Shown here: in pieces, positions 24,835-33,113 of the stretch
Layout of the letters: every line of letters starts with the position of its first letter
Numbering within the stretch: the stretch's first letter is position 1
NCBI RefSeq assembly: GCF_000341105.1
Contig: NZ_ANBB01000035.1
Location: 124,001-188,000 of the forward strand
Source: Nocardiopsis potens DSM 45234
Lineage (GTDB): Bacteria; Actinomycetota; Actinomycetes; Streptosporangiales; Streptosporangiaceae
Direction: 5' to 3'
Length of the DNA: 64,000 nucleotides
The notes under the pieces: generated by a model
What the model saw: only the letters and a program-made list of their open reading frames with translations
Told to the model about the DNA's origin: nothing
Database searches by the model: none
Position numbers and translations under genes: made by a program

Positions 24835-25566
24835 ATGGCCCGGACCGCGCACACCGTCGCCGTTCGATCCCTCACCAAGTCCTTCGGGGACGTCCGCGCT
24901 CTCCGCGGACTCTCCTTCTCGGCGCCGCCGGGGTCCGTCACCGGGCTGCTCGGGCCGAACGGGGCGGGCAAGACCACCGCGCTGCGCTGCCTGCTCGGCC
25001 TGGTCAGACCCGATTCCGGGCAGGCCGAGATCGGCGGCCGCCGCTACGCCGCCCTGCCGGACCCGCCGGCGGCCGTCGGCGCGTCACTGGACGCCGCGGC
25101 GGCGCACCCGGCCTGGACCGGCCGCCGCCACCTGGAGATCTACCGGCGCGCGGCGGGCGCCCCGGCCCGGCGGGCCGCCGAGGTGCTGGAGGAGGTCGGC
25201 CTCACCGCCGCCGCGGACCGCCGGATCGGCGGCTACTCCACCGGGATGCGCCGCCGGCTCGCCCTGGCCACCGCCCTGCTCGGCGACCCCGGGGTGCTCG
25301 TCCTGGACGAGCCCGGCAACGGACTCGACCCCGCCGGGGCGGCCTGGCTCCGCGGCTTCCTGCGGGCCCGCGCCGCCGCCGGCGGCACCGTCCTGGTCTC
25401 CAGCCACCTGCTCGCCGAGATCGGGCAGACGGCGGACCGGGTGGTGGTCATGGACCGCGGCCGGGCCCTCGCGGAGGGGACCCTGGCCGAAGTGGCCGGA
25501 GAGCACGGCCTGGAAGCGGCCTTCCTTGCGCTGACCGGGGCCGGAGCAATGGAGGTGCCGCAGTGA
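24835..25566 (+). CDS. ABC transporter ATP-binding protein
   Basis: 243-residue nucleotide-binding subunit. Walker A is GLLGPNGAGKTT, the signature loop is YSTGMRRRL (in place of LSGGQ, as in drug/bacitracin-type exporters), Walker B is VLVLDEPGNGLDP and the H-loop is SSHLLAE. Only one ATPase is encoded, so it should dimerise with itself and power the permease encoded next. The ATG has AGGAGG 5-6 nt upstream. The gene ends inside the permease start (GTGA overlap). Operon with permease, GntR and DUF5808 genes points to an envelope-stress or peptide-antibiotic type export system; substrate unknown. Confidence 0.92.
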   Translation: MARTAHTVAVRSLTKSFGDVRALRGLSFSAPPGSVTGLLGPNGAGKTTALRCLLGLVRPDSGQAEIGGRRYAALPDPPAAVGASLDAAAAHPAWTGRRHLEIYRRAAGAPARRAAEVLEEVGLTAAADRRIGGYSTGMRRRLALATALLGDPGVLVLDEPGNGLDPAGAAWLRGFLRARAAAGGTVLVSSHLLAEIGQTADRVVVMDRGRALAEGTLAEVAGEHGLEAAFLALTGAGAMEVPQ

Positions 25567-26357
25567 CCAGGCTCATCGGCGTCGAGTTCGCCAAGTTCTT
25601 CGCCACCCGCACCTGGATGTGGACCGGGGCGCTGCTCGCCGCGGCCGCCTTCGGGATGACCGCGGTCGTCGGGATCGCCGGGCCGACCGGCACCCCGCCG
25701 CTGCCCGGCCCGGACACCGAGGACGGGCTGGCCGTCGCGATCGGGATGTCCGGCATGCTCGTCATCGTCCCGGCGCTGGTCGGCCTGACCGCGATGACCG
25801 GCGAATACCGGCACGGGACCGCCGTCCCCACCTTCCTCGCCGCCCCGCGCCGGTGGCGCGTGGTCGCCGCGAAGCTGGCCGCGTTCACCGCGATCGGCGC
25901 CGGCTACGGGGCGGTCGCCGCCGCGGCCGGCGGCGCCGGGATCGCCCTGGCCTGCGCGGTGCTCGGCGTCCAGCCGGCCGCCGGCACCGCAGCGATCGCC
26001 GCGGGCCTGGCCCGGGCGGCGCTGGCGATCACCGTCTACACCCTGATCGGGGTCGGCTTCGGCGCGCTGGTCCGCAACCAGCTCGCCGGGCTGGCGGTCC
26101 TCGGCGGGTACCTCTACTTCATCGACCCGATGCTCTCCTTCTTCCCGGTCCTCGGCCCGCTCCAGCCCTTCCTGCCGCGCGGCGCCACCGACGGCCTCAC
26201 CGGCTTCGGCGCGCTGGCCGAGCGGGTCGCCGCCGAATCCGGGATCGCCGCCCCCGACCTGCTCGCGCCGGGCCCCGCGGCCCTGGTCCTGCTCGGCTAC
26301 GCGCTGCTCGCGGCCGCCGCCGCGGTCGCCCTGCCGGTCCGCAGGGACGTGGTCTGA
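25563..26357 (+). CDS. ABC transporter permease
   Basis: 264-residue membrane protein with about six transmembrane segments. It starts VTRLIGVEFAKFFATRTWMW, the usual ABC-2 permease opening (cytosolic helix before TM1). The GTG at 25563 overlaps the ATPase stop by 4 bp, so the two are translationally coupled. Gly/Ala-rich helices are typical of bacterial ABC-2 exporters. The stop is followed by 81 bp before the GntR start. Confidence 0.88.
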   Translation: MTRLIGVEFAKFFATRTWMWTGALLAAAAFGMTAVVGIAGPTGTPPLPGPDTEDGLAVAIGMSGMLVIVPALVGLTAMTGEYRHGTAVPTFLAAPRRWRVVAAKLAAFTAIGAGYGAVAAAAGGAGIALACAVLGVQPAAGTAAIAAGLARAALAITVYTLIGVGFGALVRNQLAGLAVLGGYLYFIDPMLSFFPVLGPLQPFLPRGATDGLTGFGALAERVAAESGIAAPDLLAPGPAALVLLGYALLAAAAAVALPVRRDVV

Positions 26358-26438
26358 TGAGGAGCGCACCGGTGCCGCGCGGATGCGATGCTGAAGGCCC
26401 GACCCAGCGTCCGACCGGCCCCGACGGAGGGGAGATCC

Positions 26439-26852
26439 GTGATCCTCAGCATCGACCTCGGCAGCGAGGTTCCGATCTACCAGCAGCTCCGCGACCGGGT
26501 GGTCGAGGCCATCGCCTCGGGCGAGCTGCGGGAGGGCAGCCGGCTCCCGGCGGTCCGGCAGCTCGGCGCGGACCTGGGGATCAACTTCCACACCGTGAAC
26601 AAGGCCTACGACCTGCTGCGCCGGGAAGGGCTGCTGCGGGTCAACCGGAAGACCGGCGCGGTGATCCAGCGCGACCCCGGCTCCGGGCCGCCCGGCCCCG
26701 GCTTCGCACCGGACTGGGAGACCCGGCTGGGCACCCTGCTGGCCGAGGCCGTCGCGCACGGCGTCCCGGCAGAGGAGGTACTGGAGCGCTGCCGGGGCCG
26801 GCTGACCGGATTCACGGCCGGTACGGAGGAAGAGGCCCGCAGTGGAGGATGA
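26439..26852 (+). CDS. GntR-family regulator, YtrA subfamily
   Basis: 137 residues. The winged helix runs from VPIYQQLRDRVVEAI through LPAVRQLGADLGINFHTVNKAYDLLRREG, the GntR signature. There is no large ligand domain, only a short helical tail, which is the hallmark of the YtrA subgroup. It is expected to repress the ABC operon it belongs to, by binding the AT-rich palindrome at 24,782. GTG at 26439 is chosen because GGAGGGGAG ends 4 nt before it; an ATG 17 codons upstream has no ribosome site. Confidence 0.88.
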   Translation: MILSIDLGSEVPIYQQLRDRVVEAIASGELREGSRLPAVRQLGADLGINFHTVNKAYDLLRREGLLRVNRKTGAVIQRDPGSGPPGPGFAPDWETRLGTLLAEAVAHGVPAEEVLERCRGRLTGFTAGTEEEARSGG

Positions 26853-27191
26853 GGCGCCAGGACGCCCGCCCGGAGGAGCGCCCGGCGGCGGCGCCCCGGG
26901 GACCCCGCGGACGCTCTCCGGAGGTTCCGGACGGCGGATTCCGCCCCGCCCCGGCCCCGGAGGGGGTGCCGGGCCTCTGCCCGGAGCGCCCGGCGGCGCT
27001 CCGGGGGCCCCGGGGCCGGCTTCCGGTGGGGCCGGGCGGCGGCCTCCGCCGCACGCCCGGCCTCGGAGAGAGGACCGCGCCCGGCTCCGGGCCTTCGATG
27101 CGGTTGAACCGGGGCGGGGGCCGGCCTCCGGGGCGCGGCCTTCGGCGCGCCCCGGGTGCCGCCCCGCCGACGTTCCGAAAGAGGTGACGTG
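26853..27191. other. GC-rich low-complexity spacer
   Basis: About 340 bp of Gly/Pro/Arg-coding simple sequence between the GntR and DUF5808 genes, rich in GCCCGG and CCCCGG hairpin motifs. Open frames run through it on both strands but they have no recognisable domain, no ribosome site and collagen-like composition, so I see no gene. Confidence 0.6.
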
Positions 27192-28358
27192 GTGATCTGG
27201 ACCTGGACGCCGCTGATCGCCGCGGTGGCGGTCGCGGCCACCGCGCTGATGCTCGCCGCGCCCGGCATGGGGCGTGCGACGCTGCCGTTCGGGGTGCGCA
27301 TCCCGCCGGACCGGGTCGGCGACCCCGCGGTACTGGCGGCCCGGCGCGGCTACCGGACCGCGACGCTGCTGCTCGGAGCGGTGCTGCTCGCGCTCGGCGC
27401 GGCGGCCCTCCCGGCCGCCGGCCCGACCGCCGCGATGGGAGCGGTCGCCGCCGCCGGGGTCGCCGGCCACCTCGCGCTCCGGGTGCGCGGGCACCGCGCG
27501 GTGGCCGCCGCGAAGCGGGAGGGCGACTGGTACCGCGGACTGACCCAGGCCGTCGCCGTCGACACCGGGCTGCGCACCGACCCGGTCCGGTCGCCGTGGG
27601 CGCTGCTGCTCCCCTCCTGGGCGCTGGTCGCGGCGACCCTCACCGCCGGGCTGCTGCTCTACCCGGACCTCCCCGCCGAGCTGACCGTCGCGGTGGAGCA
27701 CCAGGGCGGCGAGCGGCTGGTGCGCACCGTCGAGACCACCCCGTTCAGCGCGTTCGCCGCGGTGTTCGGCCAGATCGCCGCGGCGGTCCTGGTCCCCGCC
27801 GCGTTCGCGGCGGCGCTGCGCTCCCGGCCGGACATCGACGCGGCCTCGCCGAAGCGGGACGCCGAGCGTTACCGGCGGTTCCTGGTGATCGCCGGCCGGT
27901 GCACGGCCGGCGCGGTCTTCGGCGCGGTGCTCTGCCTGGCCGGGGTGGCCGCGCTGACCTGGACCGGGCGGATGACCGACGGCCCGCTGGTGGTGGCGGC
28001 CCTGGCCCCCGGCCTGGTCGCGGTGGCGCTCTGCTCGGCCGTCCCGATGCTGCTCGGCCAGGGCGGACGCCGGCTGCGGGCCGAGGTCCCGGAGGCCGAG
28101 ACCGGCCTGGTGCAGCGGGACGACGACCGGTTCTGGCGGCTGGGCGGGCTGGTCTACGCCAACCGGGAGGACCCGGCGGTGCTGGTCCCGGAGCGCGCCA
28201 TGGGCGTCGGCTGGACGCTCAACCTGGGCAGCCCGGTGGTGCTCTGCATCGGCGCGGGCCTGATCGTCCTCCTGGCCGGCGGAGCCGCGGCGGCGGCCGC
28301 GGGGATGCTCTCCCTCCCCGGCGGCGCCGACTTCTACGGCTGGAAATGGGAGCCGTGA
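27192..28358 (+). CDS. DUF1648/DUF5808 family membrane protein
   Basis: 388-residue protein with about eight hydrophobic segments. Early FGVRIPPDRVGDPAV is a DUF1648-like feature. The region DDRFWRLGGLVYANREDPAVLVPER...GVGWTLN near the C-terminus is the conserved DUF5808 motif. Such proteins are regularly encoded beside YtrA-type GntR regulators and ABC exporters in Gram-positives and are thought to act in the same envelope response. Two GTG codons are adjacent (27189, 27192); the second has the better 7-nt spacing from AGAGG. The gene is last in the operon. Confidence 0.75.
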   Translation: MIWTWTPLIAAVAVAATALMLAAPGMGRATLPFGVRIPPDRVGDPAVLAARRGYRTATLLLGAVLLALGAAALPAAGPTAAMGAVAAAGVAGHLALRVRGHRAVAAAKREGDWYRGLTQAVAVDTGLRTDPVRSPWALLLPSWALVAATLTAGLLLYPDLPAELTVAVEHQGGERLVRTVETTPFSAFAAVFGQIAAAVLVPAAFAAALRSRPDIDAASPKRDAERYRRFLVIAGRCTAGAVFGAVLCLAGVAALTWTGRMTDGPLVVAALAPGLVAVALCSAVPMLLGQGGRRLRAEVPEAETGLVQRDDDRFWRLGGLVYANREDPAVLVPERAMGVGWTLNLGSPVVLCIGAGLIVLLAGGAAAAAAGMLSLPGGADFYGWKWEP

Positions 28359-28814
28359 GCCCGCTGCCCGGCCTCTGCCGGGTCCCCGGGGCGCGGCCGC
28401 GCGGCCTTCCCGGGGCGCCGGTGCCCACGGCGGGAAACGGGAACCGCGGGCGCGGCCGGTCCGCCTCCGGGGCGGACTCCGCCGGTGGTCCGGCGGTCCC
28501 GACGGCCGGAAGGCGGCCCCGGGGGCGGGGCCGGCGGGAGGGCGGAGCCCTGGTCGGTCCGGTGCTCTTCCGGCCGGTGGCGACGGCGACGGTCTTCGCT
28601 CCCGGCGCGGGGAGCCCGCGGCGGAGCCCGGCCGGAACAGGCGCGCCATCCGCGTCCGGCCCGCCGGCCTGCCCGACGGCGACCGGCGCGGTCCAGCGCG
28701 CCGCCCACCGGCCGCCGTACTCCGCCGGGGAGAGCAGGTCCGGAGCGCTTCGCAGTGCCCGTTCCGGCCCCCGGCCGGGGCCGGGCGCGGATCGCCGGGG
28801 ATCTCCGGGCCGGG
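28359..28814. other. GC-rich intergenic region between convergent genes
   Basis: 456 bp of simple GC-rich sequence with several potential hairpins. Two short blocks on the minus strand encode similar peptides (LPAVGTAGPP and FPAVGTGAPG), hinting at an internal repeat. No gene, RNA or insertion sequence recognised. Confidence 0.5.
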
Positions 28815-29711
28815 TCAGCGTTTGCGGGTGCCCGGGAGTACTCCGGCGGCCAGGACGGCGTCGCGGAGCGGGGCGGCGAGTTCGGCCAGGCGGGCGGTGG
28901 CCTCGGCGCCGAGGGCGGTGAAGGCGGGGACCGAGAGCTCGTCGGTCCGCCGCTCCAGCTCCTCGCGGAGCTCCCGGCCCGCGTCGGTGAAGACCGGGGA
29001 CTCGGGGTCGCCGCCGGGCGCCACCAGGCCGCGGTCGGCCAGCCGGTCCACCGCGCCGGCCCAGTCCCGCTCGCTCCACCACCGCGTCTTCCGCAGCACG
29101 GGCGCCTTGTACGGGCCGGCCGCCACATGCGTCACCAGGGCCTCCACCGGGCCGATCCCGGCCTGCGCCAGCAGCGCGACGTGGCCGTCCCCGCGGAACT
29201 CGCGGATCAGCGTCGCGGCGTGCCACAGCGCCAGGTGCGCGCCGCCCTCCGGCCAGTCCAGGTCCGCGTGGCCGGCGTAGAGCGGGCGGCCGTGCCGGTG
29301 CCCCGCGGCGCCGAGCACGGCGGTGCGGGCCAGCTCCGCGGCCTCCGCCAGGCCGGGGGAGCCGAGCAGGTCCGGGCCGAGCGCCGCGGCCAGCGCCCGG
29401 TCGGCGATCCCGAACCGGGCCCGGACCACCTTCTCCGGCGGCGCGGTGCCCCACACCTCCGGCAGCACCGAGGCGACCAGCTCCGGGTTGAAGTTGTAGA
29501 ACGCGGCGGCGACCGGGCCCGGCCCCACCGCGCCCATCGGCGCCGAGCGGGAGGCGAAGTAGGCGGCACCGTTCCCGGTCTCCAGGCCGATCTCGGCGTA
29601 TCCGGGCTCCGCCTCGGGGGTGAAGTAGACCAGGGCGTGCAGTGGTTCCAGGACGGACCAGGCGGTGCGGGCCAGTTCCGCGGAGACGGCTCCGCCGCTC
29701 TTCTCCGGCAT
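28815..29711 (-). CDS. SCO6745/SalK family protein
   Basis: 298-residue cytosolic protein of the actinobacterial SCO6745 family. The N-terminal half has the family pattern TAWSVLEPLHALVYFTPEAEPGYAEIGLETGNGAAYFASRSAPMG, and FYNFNPELV follows. The C-terminal half contains WSERDWAGAVDRLADRGLV and looks like a MarR-type winged helix. Function is unproven; some relatives sit in antibiotic clusters. The ATG at 29711 has GGAG about 6 nt upstream. The gene is divergent from the carboxylesterase gene. Confidence 0.8.
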   Translation of the reverse strand: MPEKSGGAVSAELARTAWSVLEPLHALVYFTPEAEPGYAEIGLETGNGAAYFASRSAPMGAVGPGPVAAAFYNFNPELVASVLPEVWGTAPPEKVVRARFGIADRALAAALGPDLLGSPGLAEAAELARTAVLGAAGHRHGRPLYAGHADLDWPEGGAHLALWHAATLIREFRGDGHVALLAQAGIGPVEALVTHVAAGPYKAPVLRKTRWWSERDWAGAVDRLADRGLVAPGGDPESPVFTDAGRELREELERRTDELSVPAFTALGAEATARLAELAAPLRDAVLAAGVLPGTRKR

Positions 29712-29893
29712 GGGGGGCTCCGTTCGCTCAGGGCGGGATCGGGAACCGGGCGGCCCCCGGCTCCGCTCCCCGGAGCATACCGAGCGGTCTTGTCCGGAGC
29801 CGGTCAGCGGGGGGCCGACCGCCCTATTGACACCGGTTCCGCGGCTCCGTAGGACGGGGAGGACCGGTAGCCGGGGACGAAGAGGGAGCGGCC

Positions 29894-31381
29894 ATGCAGC
29901 CCGTGGTGGACACCGATGCCGGGCCCGTGCGCGGCTCCCTGCGGGACGGGGTGGCCGCCTTCAAGGGCGTGCCCTATGCCGCGCCCCCTGTGGGAGCGCT
30001 CCGCTTCCGGCCGCCCCGGCACCCCGCCCCCTGGGACGAGCCCCGGGACGCCACCCGCCCCGGCCCCACCGCCCCGGTACCCCCGCCGGAGCCCGGCCCC
30101 CGCATCCTCCCCGACCACCGGGTCCCCGGCGACGACTGCCTCAACCTCAACGTGTGGACGCCCGACCCCGGCCCGGCCGGGCTCCCGGTCCTGGTCTGGC
30201 TGCACGGCGGCGGCTTCGCCACCGGATCCGGCTCGCACCCGCTCTACGACGGCTCCGCCCTGGCCCGCTCCGGCGCCGTGCTGGTCACCGCCAACTACCG
30301 GCTCGGCGCCGAGGGCTTCGCCCTGCTCGACGGGGGCACCGCCAACCTCGGCCTGCTCGACCAGATCCACGCCCTGGAATGGGTCCGGGACAACATCGCC
30401 CGGTTCGGCGGCAACCCGCACCGGGTGACCGTCTTCGGGCAGTCCGCGGGGGCGATGAGCGTGATCACCCTGCTCTCGCTGCCGCGAGCCCGGGGCCTGT
30501 TCGTCCGGGCCGTCGCCCAGTCCGGGGCCGGGCACCACGTGCACCCGGTGGAGGACGCCCGCGCCGTCGCCGCGGAGCTGGCCCGCCGCGCCGGCGCGGC
30601 CGCGCCCACCCCCGAGGCGCTCGCCGAGGCCGCCCCGGACCGGGTGCTGGCCGCGCAGTCCTCCATCAGCGCCGAGTTCGCGGCCGGCGCCGACCCGGCG
30701 GTCTGGGGCGAGCGGCTGGCCGTGCCCGGGACGCTGCCGTTCGCCCCCGTGGTCGACGGCGGTCTGGTCACCCGGCGCCCCATCGACGGGCTGCGCGCGG
30801 GCGAGGGGGCCGGCGCCGACCTCATGGTCGGGACCACCGCCGAGGAGTTCCGGGTCCTGCCGGTGCCCGGCGGCGGGAACGGCGCGACCTCCGACCGGCA
30901 CGTCGCCGCGGGCGCGGCCGGGTTCGGGCTGGACGCCAAGGCGGCCGCGGTGTACGCGGCGGAGCACGGCGGCCGGGCCGGGGACGCGCTGACCGCGCTC
31001 TACGGCGACGCGGTCTTCCGGATCCCGGCCTACCGGGTGCTGGAGGCGCGGGCCAGGGTGGGCGTCCGGGTGTTCGCCTACGAGTTCGGCTGGCGCTCCC
31101 CGGTCGCCGGCGGGCGGCTGGGCGCCTGCCACGCGGTGGAGGTGCCGTTCCTCTTCGGCACCCTGGACACCGCCCCCGCCCTGGTCGGCGAGGACCCGCC
31201 GGAGGAGCTGGGCGAGCGGCTCCGCTCGGCCTGGCTCCGCTTCGCCCGCACCGGCGAACCGGGCTGGGAGCCGTGGAACCAGGAGCGCCGCCCGGTCTGG
31301 CGGTTCGACTCCCCGGAGTCCGCCCTGGTGGAGGACCCCGGCGCGGAGACCCGCCGGCTCTGGGAGGGCCGCCGCCTCTGA
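29894..31381 (+). CDS. Type-B carboxylesterase
   Basis: 495-residue serine hydrolase of the carboxylesterase/lipase type B family. FKGVPYAAPP is the family opening, DDCLNLNVWTP is signature 2, LHGGGF is the oxyanion loop and FGQSAGA carries the nucleophile S184. The catalytic His is H413 in GACHAVEVPFLFG. No signal peptide, so cytosolic. The N-terminus fits the family exactly at the ATG, with GAGGGAG 5-8 nt upstream. The gene is monocistronic, with the interrupted palindrome and inserted repeat element just downstream. Confidence 0.92.
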   Translation: MQPVVDTDAGPVRGSLRDGVAAFKGVPYAAPPVGALRFRPPRHPAPWDEPRDATRPGPTAPVPPPEPGPRILPDHRVPGDDCLNLNVWTPDPGPAGLPVLVWLHGGGFATGSGSHPLYDGSALARSGAVLVTANYRLGAEGFALLDGGTANLGLLDQIHALEWVRDNIARFGGNPHRVTVFGQSAGAMSVITLLSLPRARGLFVRAVAQSGAGHHVHPVEDARAVAAELARRAGAAAPTPEALAEAAPDRVLAAQSSISAEFAAGADPAVWGERLAVPGTLPFAPVVDGGLVTRRPIDGLRAGEGAGADLMVGTTAEEFRVLPVPGGGNGATSDRHVAAGAAGFGLDAKAAAVYAAEHGGRAGDALTALYGDAVFRIPAYRVLEARARVGVRVFAYEFGWRSPVAGGRLGACHAVEVPFLFGTLDTAPALVGEDPPEELGERLRSAWLRFARTGEPGWEPWNQERRPVWRFDSPESALVEDPGAETRRLWEGRRL

Positions 31382-31443
31382 CCGGCTCCCCGCCCCGCCC
31401 CCGGTGATCCGATGACCTTGACGTCGCGGCCCCGCCAGAGCGC

Positions 31444-32506
31444 TTGTCGTCAAGTGGTCGTTGCAACGAGGAGAACGAGGAAAAAGAGCAAAACGAGGAA
31501 AACGAGGAACTCGGGGAGGGGCGAAGAACGGGAGGTGCCCCACGGGGTGAGGGTTCAAGCGGGCGGCGACGGCGGCGGTGGGGGACCGGCTGGTCGGTCG
31601 GGTGCGGCGTCTCGCGGAGTGCAGGTTCAAGCGGGCGGCGACGGCTGGGAGGGGGACCGGCTGGTCGGTCGGGCGCGGCAGAGCGGGTGGGGCCGGCCGG
31701 GGCGGCGGGTTCGCCGTTCCCGCGTCGCCCGGGCGCCGGGGCCGACCGCCTCTGAAACCGCCGCACCTCTCTGACCTGAGTGAATACGCAGGGTGATGGC
31801 GGGCTGGGGCGCCCTGCACACCGCGAGAGCACCCCGGTGATTCCTGGGCGCGCATCCCGGCCCTGATGGGCCCTCCAAGAGCCCGAACGGGGCTGATCGG
31901 GTCGGTGATCGGGGGTTCGAGCCGCCCGCAAGGCCGGAAGGCAGGCGACCGGAGCCCGGGAAGAGCAGGAGTGGGGGCGAGATGTCGCTTTTGTTCTCCC
32001 GGGAGGCCTCACTTGGCCACTCTGTGTAATCGACAGGGGATAGTCGGGGCTCTGGGGGCTTACTACTCGCTGGTAGATGGCATCGGGGTGCCGCGGAGGT
32101 GCGCAGGGCGCGCCCGCCCCTCCTGCTCTCGCCGCCGGTTCGAGCCCTGGCTCCGTGGGGTGCCGTACCCGGGTGAGGCCTGCGCCCCGTCCCCGCCGCT
32201 GCCGTCGCCGCCGGCTTGAACCTTCGCTCCGTGGGGCGCCGCACCCGGGCGACTCCCGATGCCCCCGCCCCTCCTGTCCCCGCCCCTCCTGTCCCCGCCC
32301 CTCCTGCTCTCGCCGCCGGTTCGAGCCCTGGCACCGTGGGGTGCCGTACCCGGGTGAGGCCTGCGCCCCGTCCCCGCCGCTGCCGTCGCCGCCCGCTTGA
32401 ACCTGCACTCCGTGGGGCGCCGCGCCTGACCGACCAGCCGGTCCCTTCCTGCCCTCTGGTGTGCGGTGTTGCAGCGGTGTCGCAGTGGTGCCGCAACGGA
32501 AACCGG
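31444..32506. mobile_element. Inserted repeat element, copy A
   Basis: 1,063 bp flanked by the 7-bp direct repeat AGAGCGC (31437-31443 and 32507-32513). The left part holds purine-rich sequence (GAGGAAAACGAGGAA) and then two units of about 72 bp starting GGTTCAAGCGGGCGGCGACGG (31552 and 31624). A core follows (about 31,760-32,110), which is shared with the second copy at 43,760-44,110. The right part (32,126-32,430) holds the same units in reverse orientation. No terminal inverted repeat of the insert and no transposase is visible, so if mobile it is non-autonomous. Open frames in it shift between copies. Confidence 0.6.
32126..32394. repeat. 181-bp-period tandem duplication within copy A
   Basis: The block beginning CTCTCGCCGCCGGTTCGAG at 32126 recurs almost unchanged at 32307. 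Between them lies a 16-bp tandem repeat (CCCCTCCTGTCCCCGC, about 2.5 copies at 32,268-32,310). This is recent expansion of the right-hand array. Confidence 0.75.
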
Positions 32507-32566
32507 AGAGCGCCCGCTCTGACAGGACCGCAGCGTCGAGGTCATCGGGGGCGGGGCCGGTCCGGG

Positions 32567-33064
32567 TCAGGAGCGGTGGGCGGCTCCGGCGGAGGCGCGG
32601 CGGCGGGCGTCCTCGATGGCCTCCAGGGCCGCCGCGCGGTCCTGCCAGCCGCGGACCTCCGAGCTCTTCCCGGGCTCCAGCCGCTTGTAGATCTCGAAGA
32701 AGTGGTTGATCTCCTGGCGCTGGAACTCCGGCAGGTCGCGCAGGTCACGGATGTGCTCCACGCGCGGGTCGCCGGCCGGCATGCACAGCACCTTGGCGTC
32801 CGGGCCCTTCTCGTCGCGCATCCAGAACACCGCCACCGGGCGGACCCGGACCACGCAGCCGGGGAAGGACGGCTGCTCCAGCGCGACCATGGCGTCCAGC
32901 GGGTCGCCGTCCTCGGCCATCGTGCCGGGGAAGAACCCGTAGTCGGCCGGGTACTGCGTCGAGGTGAACAGGGTGCGGTCGAGCCGGATCCGCCCGGTCC
33001 GGTGGTCCATCTCGTACTTGTTCCGCGACCCCTGCGGGATCTCCACCACCATGTCGAGGTTCAT
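32567..33064 (-). CDS. ppa: Inorganic pyrophosphatase (family I)
   Basis: 165-residue soluble Mg-dependent enzyme hydrolysing pyrophosphate to two phosphates, pulling biosynthetic reactions forward. EIPQGSRNKYE and YPADYGFFPGT are present, as is the signature EDGDPLDAMV with metal ligands D52, D54 and D57. The length matches bacterial family I. ATG at 33064 is chosen because MNLDMVVEIP is the conserved family start; a frame 12 codons longer exists upstream. CAGCGT sits 6 bp before the ATG, a weak leaderless-type -10. The gene lies 50 bp downstream of poxB's stop on the opposite side, same strand. Confidence 0.95.
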   Translation of the reverse strand: MNLDMVVEIPQGSRNKYEMDHRTGRIRLDRTLFTSTQYPADYGFFPGTMAEDGDPLDAMVALEQPSFPGCVVRVRPVAVFWMRDEKGPDAKVLCMPAGDPRVEHIRDLRDLPEFQRQEINHFFEIYKRLEPGKSSEVRGWQDRAAALEAIEDARRRASAGAAHRS

Positions 33065-33113
33065 GGGGCCACGCTGCCCTGTCGCACCCCGCCGGGACAA
33101 GGGGGCGGGCCCG

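Larger units (their letters stand above)
31409..32548. repeat. Palindromic repeat split by an insertion (member 2)
   Basis: Left arm 31409-31442 starts CCGATGACCTTGACG and ends CCAGAGCG. Right arm 32515-32548 is its reverse complement at 28 of 34 positions. Joining them would restore a palindrome of the same family as 34,958 and 51,823, with the apex CAGAGCG-CC-CGCTCTG. About 1.06 kb of unrelated sequence separates the arms. In the uninterrupted state it would lie between the convergent carboxylesterase and pyrophosphatase genes. Confidence 0.75.

Noticed and set aside
26842-27195. A 117-codon frame between the GntR and DUF5808 genes
   Set aside because: Pro/Gly/Arg simple sequence, overlapping both neighbours, with no ribosome site or domain.
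31903-31928. tRNA-like T-arm (GGGGGTTCGAGCC) in the element core
   Set aside because: No acceptor, D or anticodon arms can be built around it in either copy.
31552-32430. CRISPR array
   Set aside because: The repeats are 72-76 bp, contiguous and degenerate with no unique spacers, and no cas genes are present.
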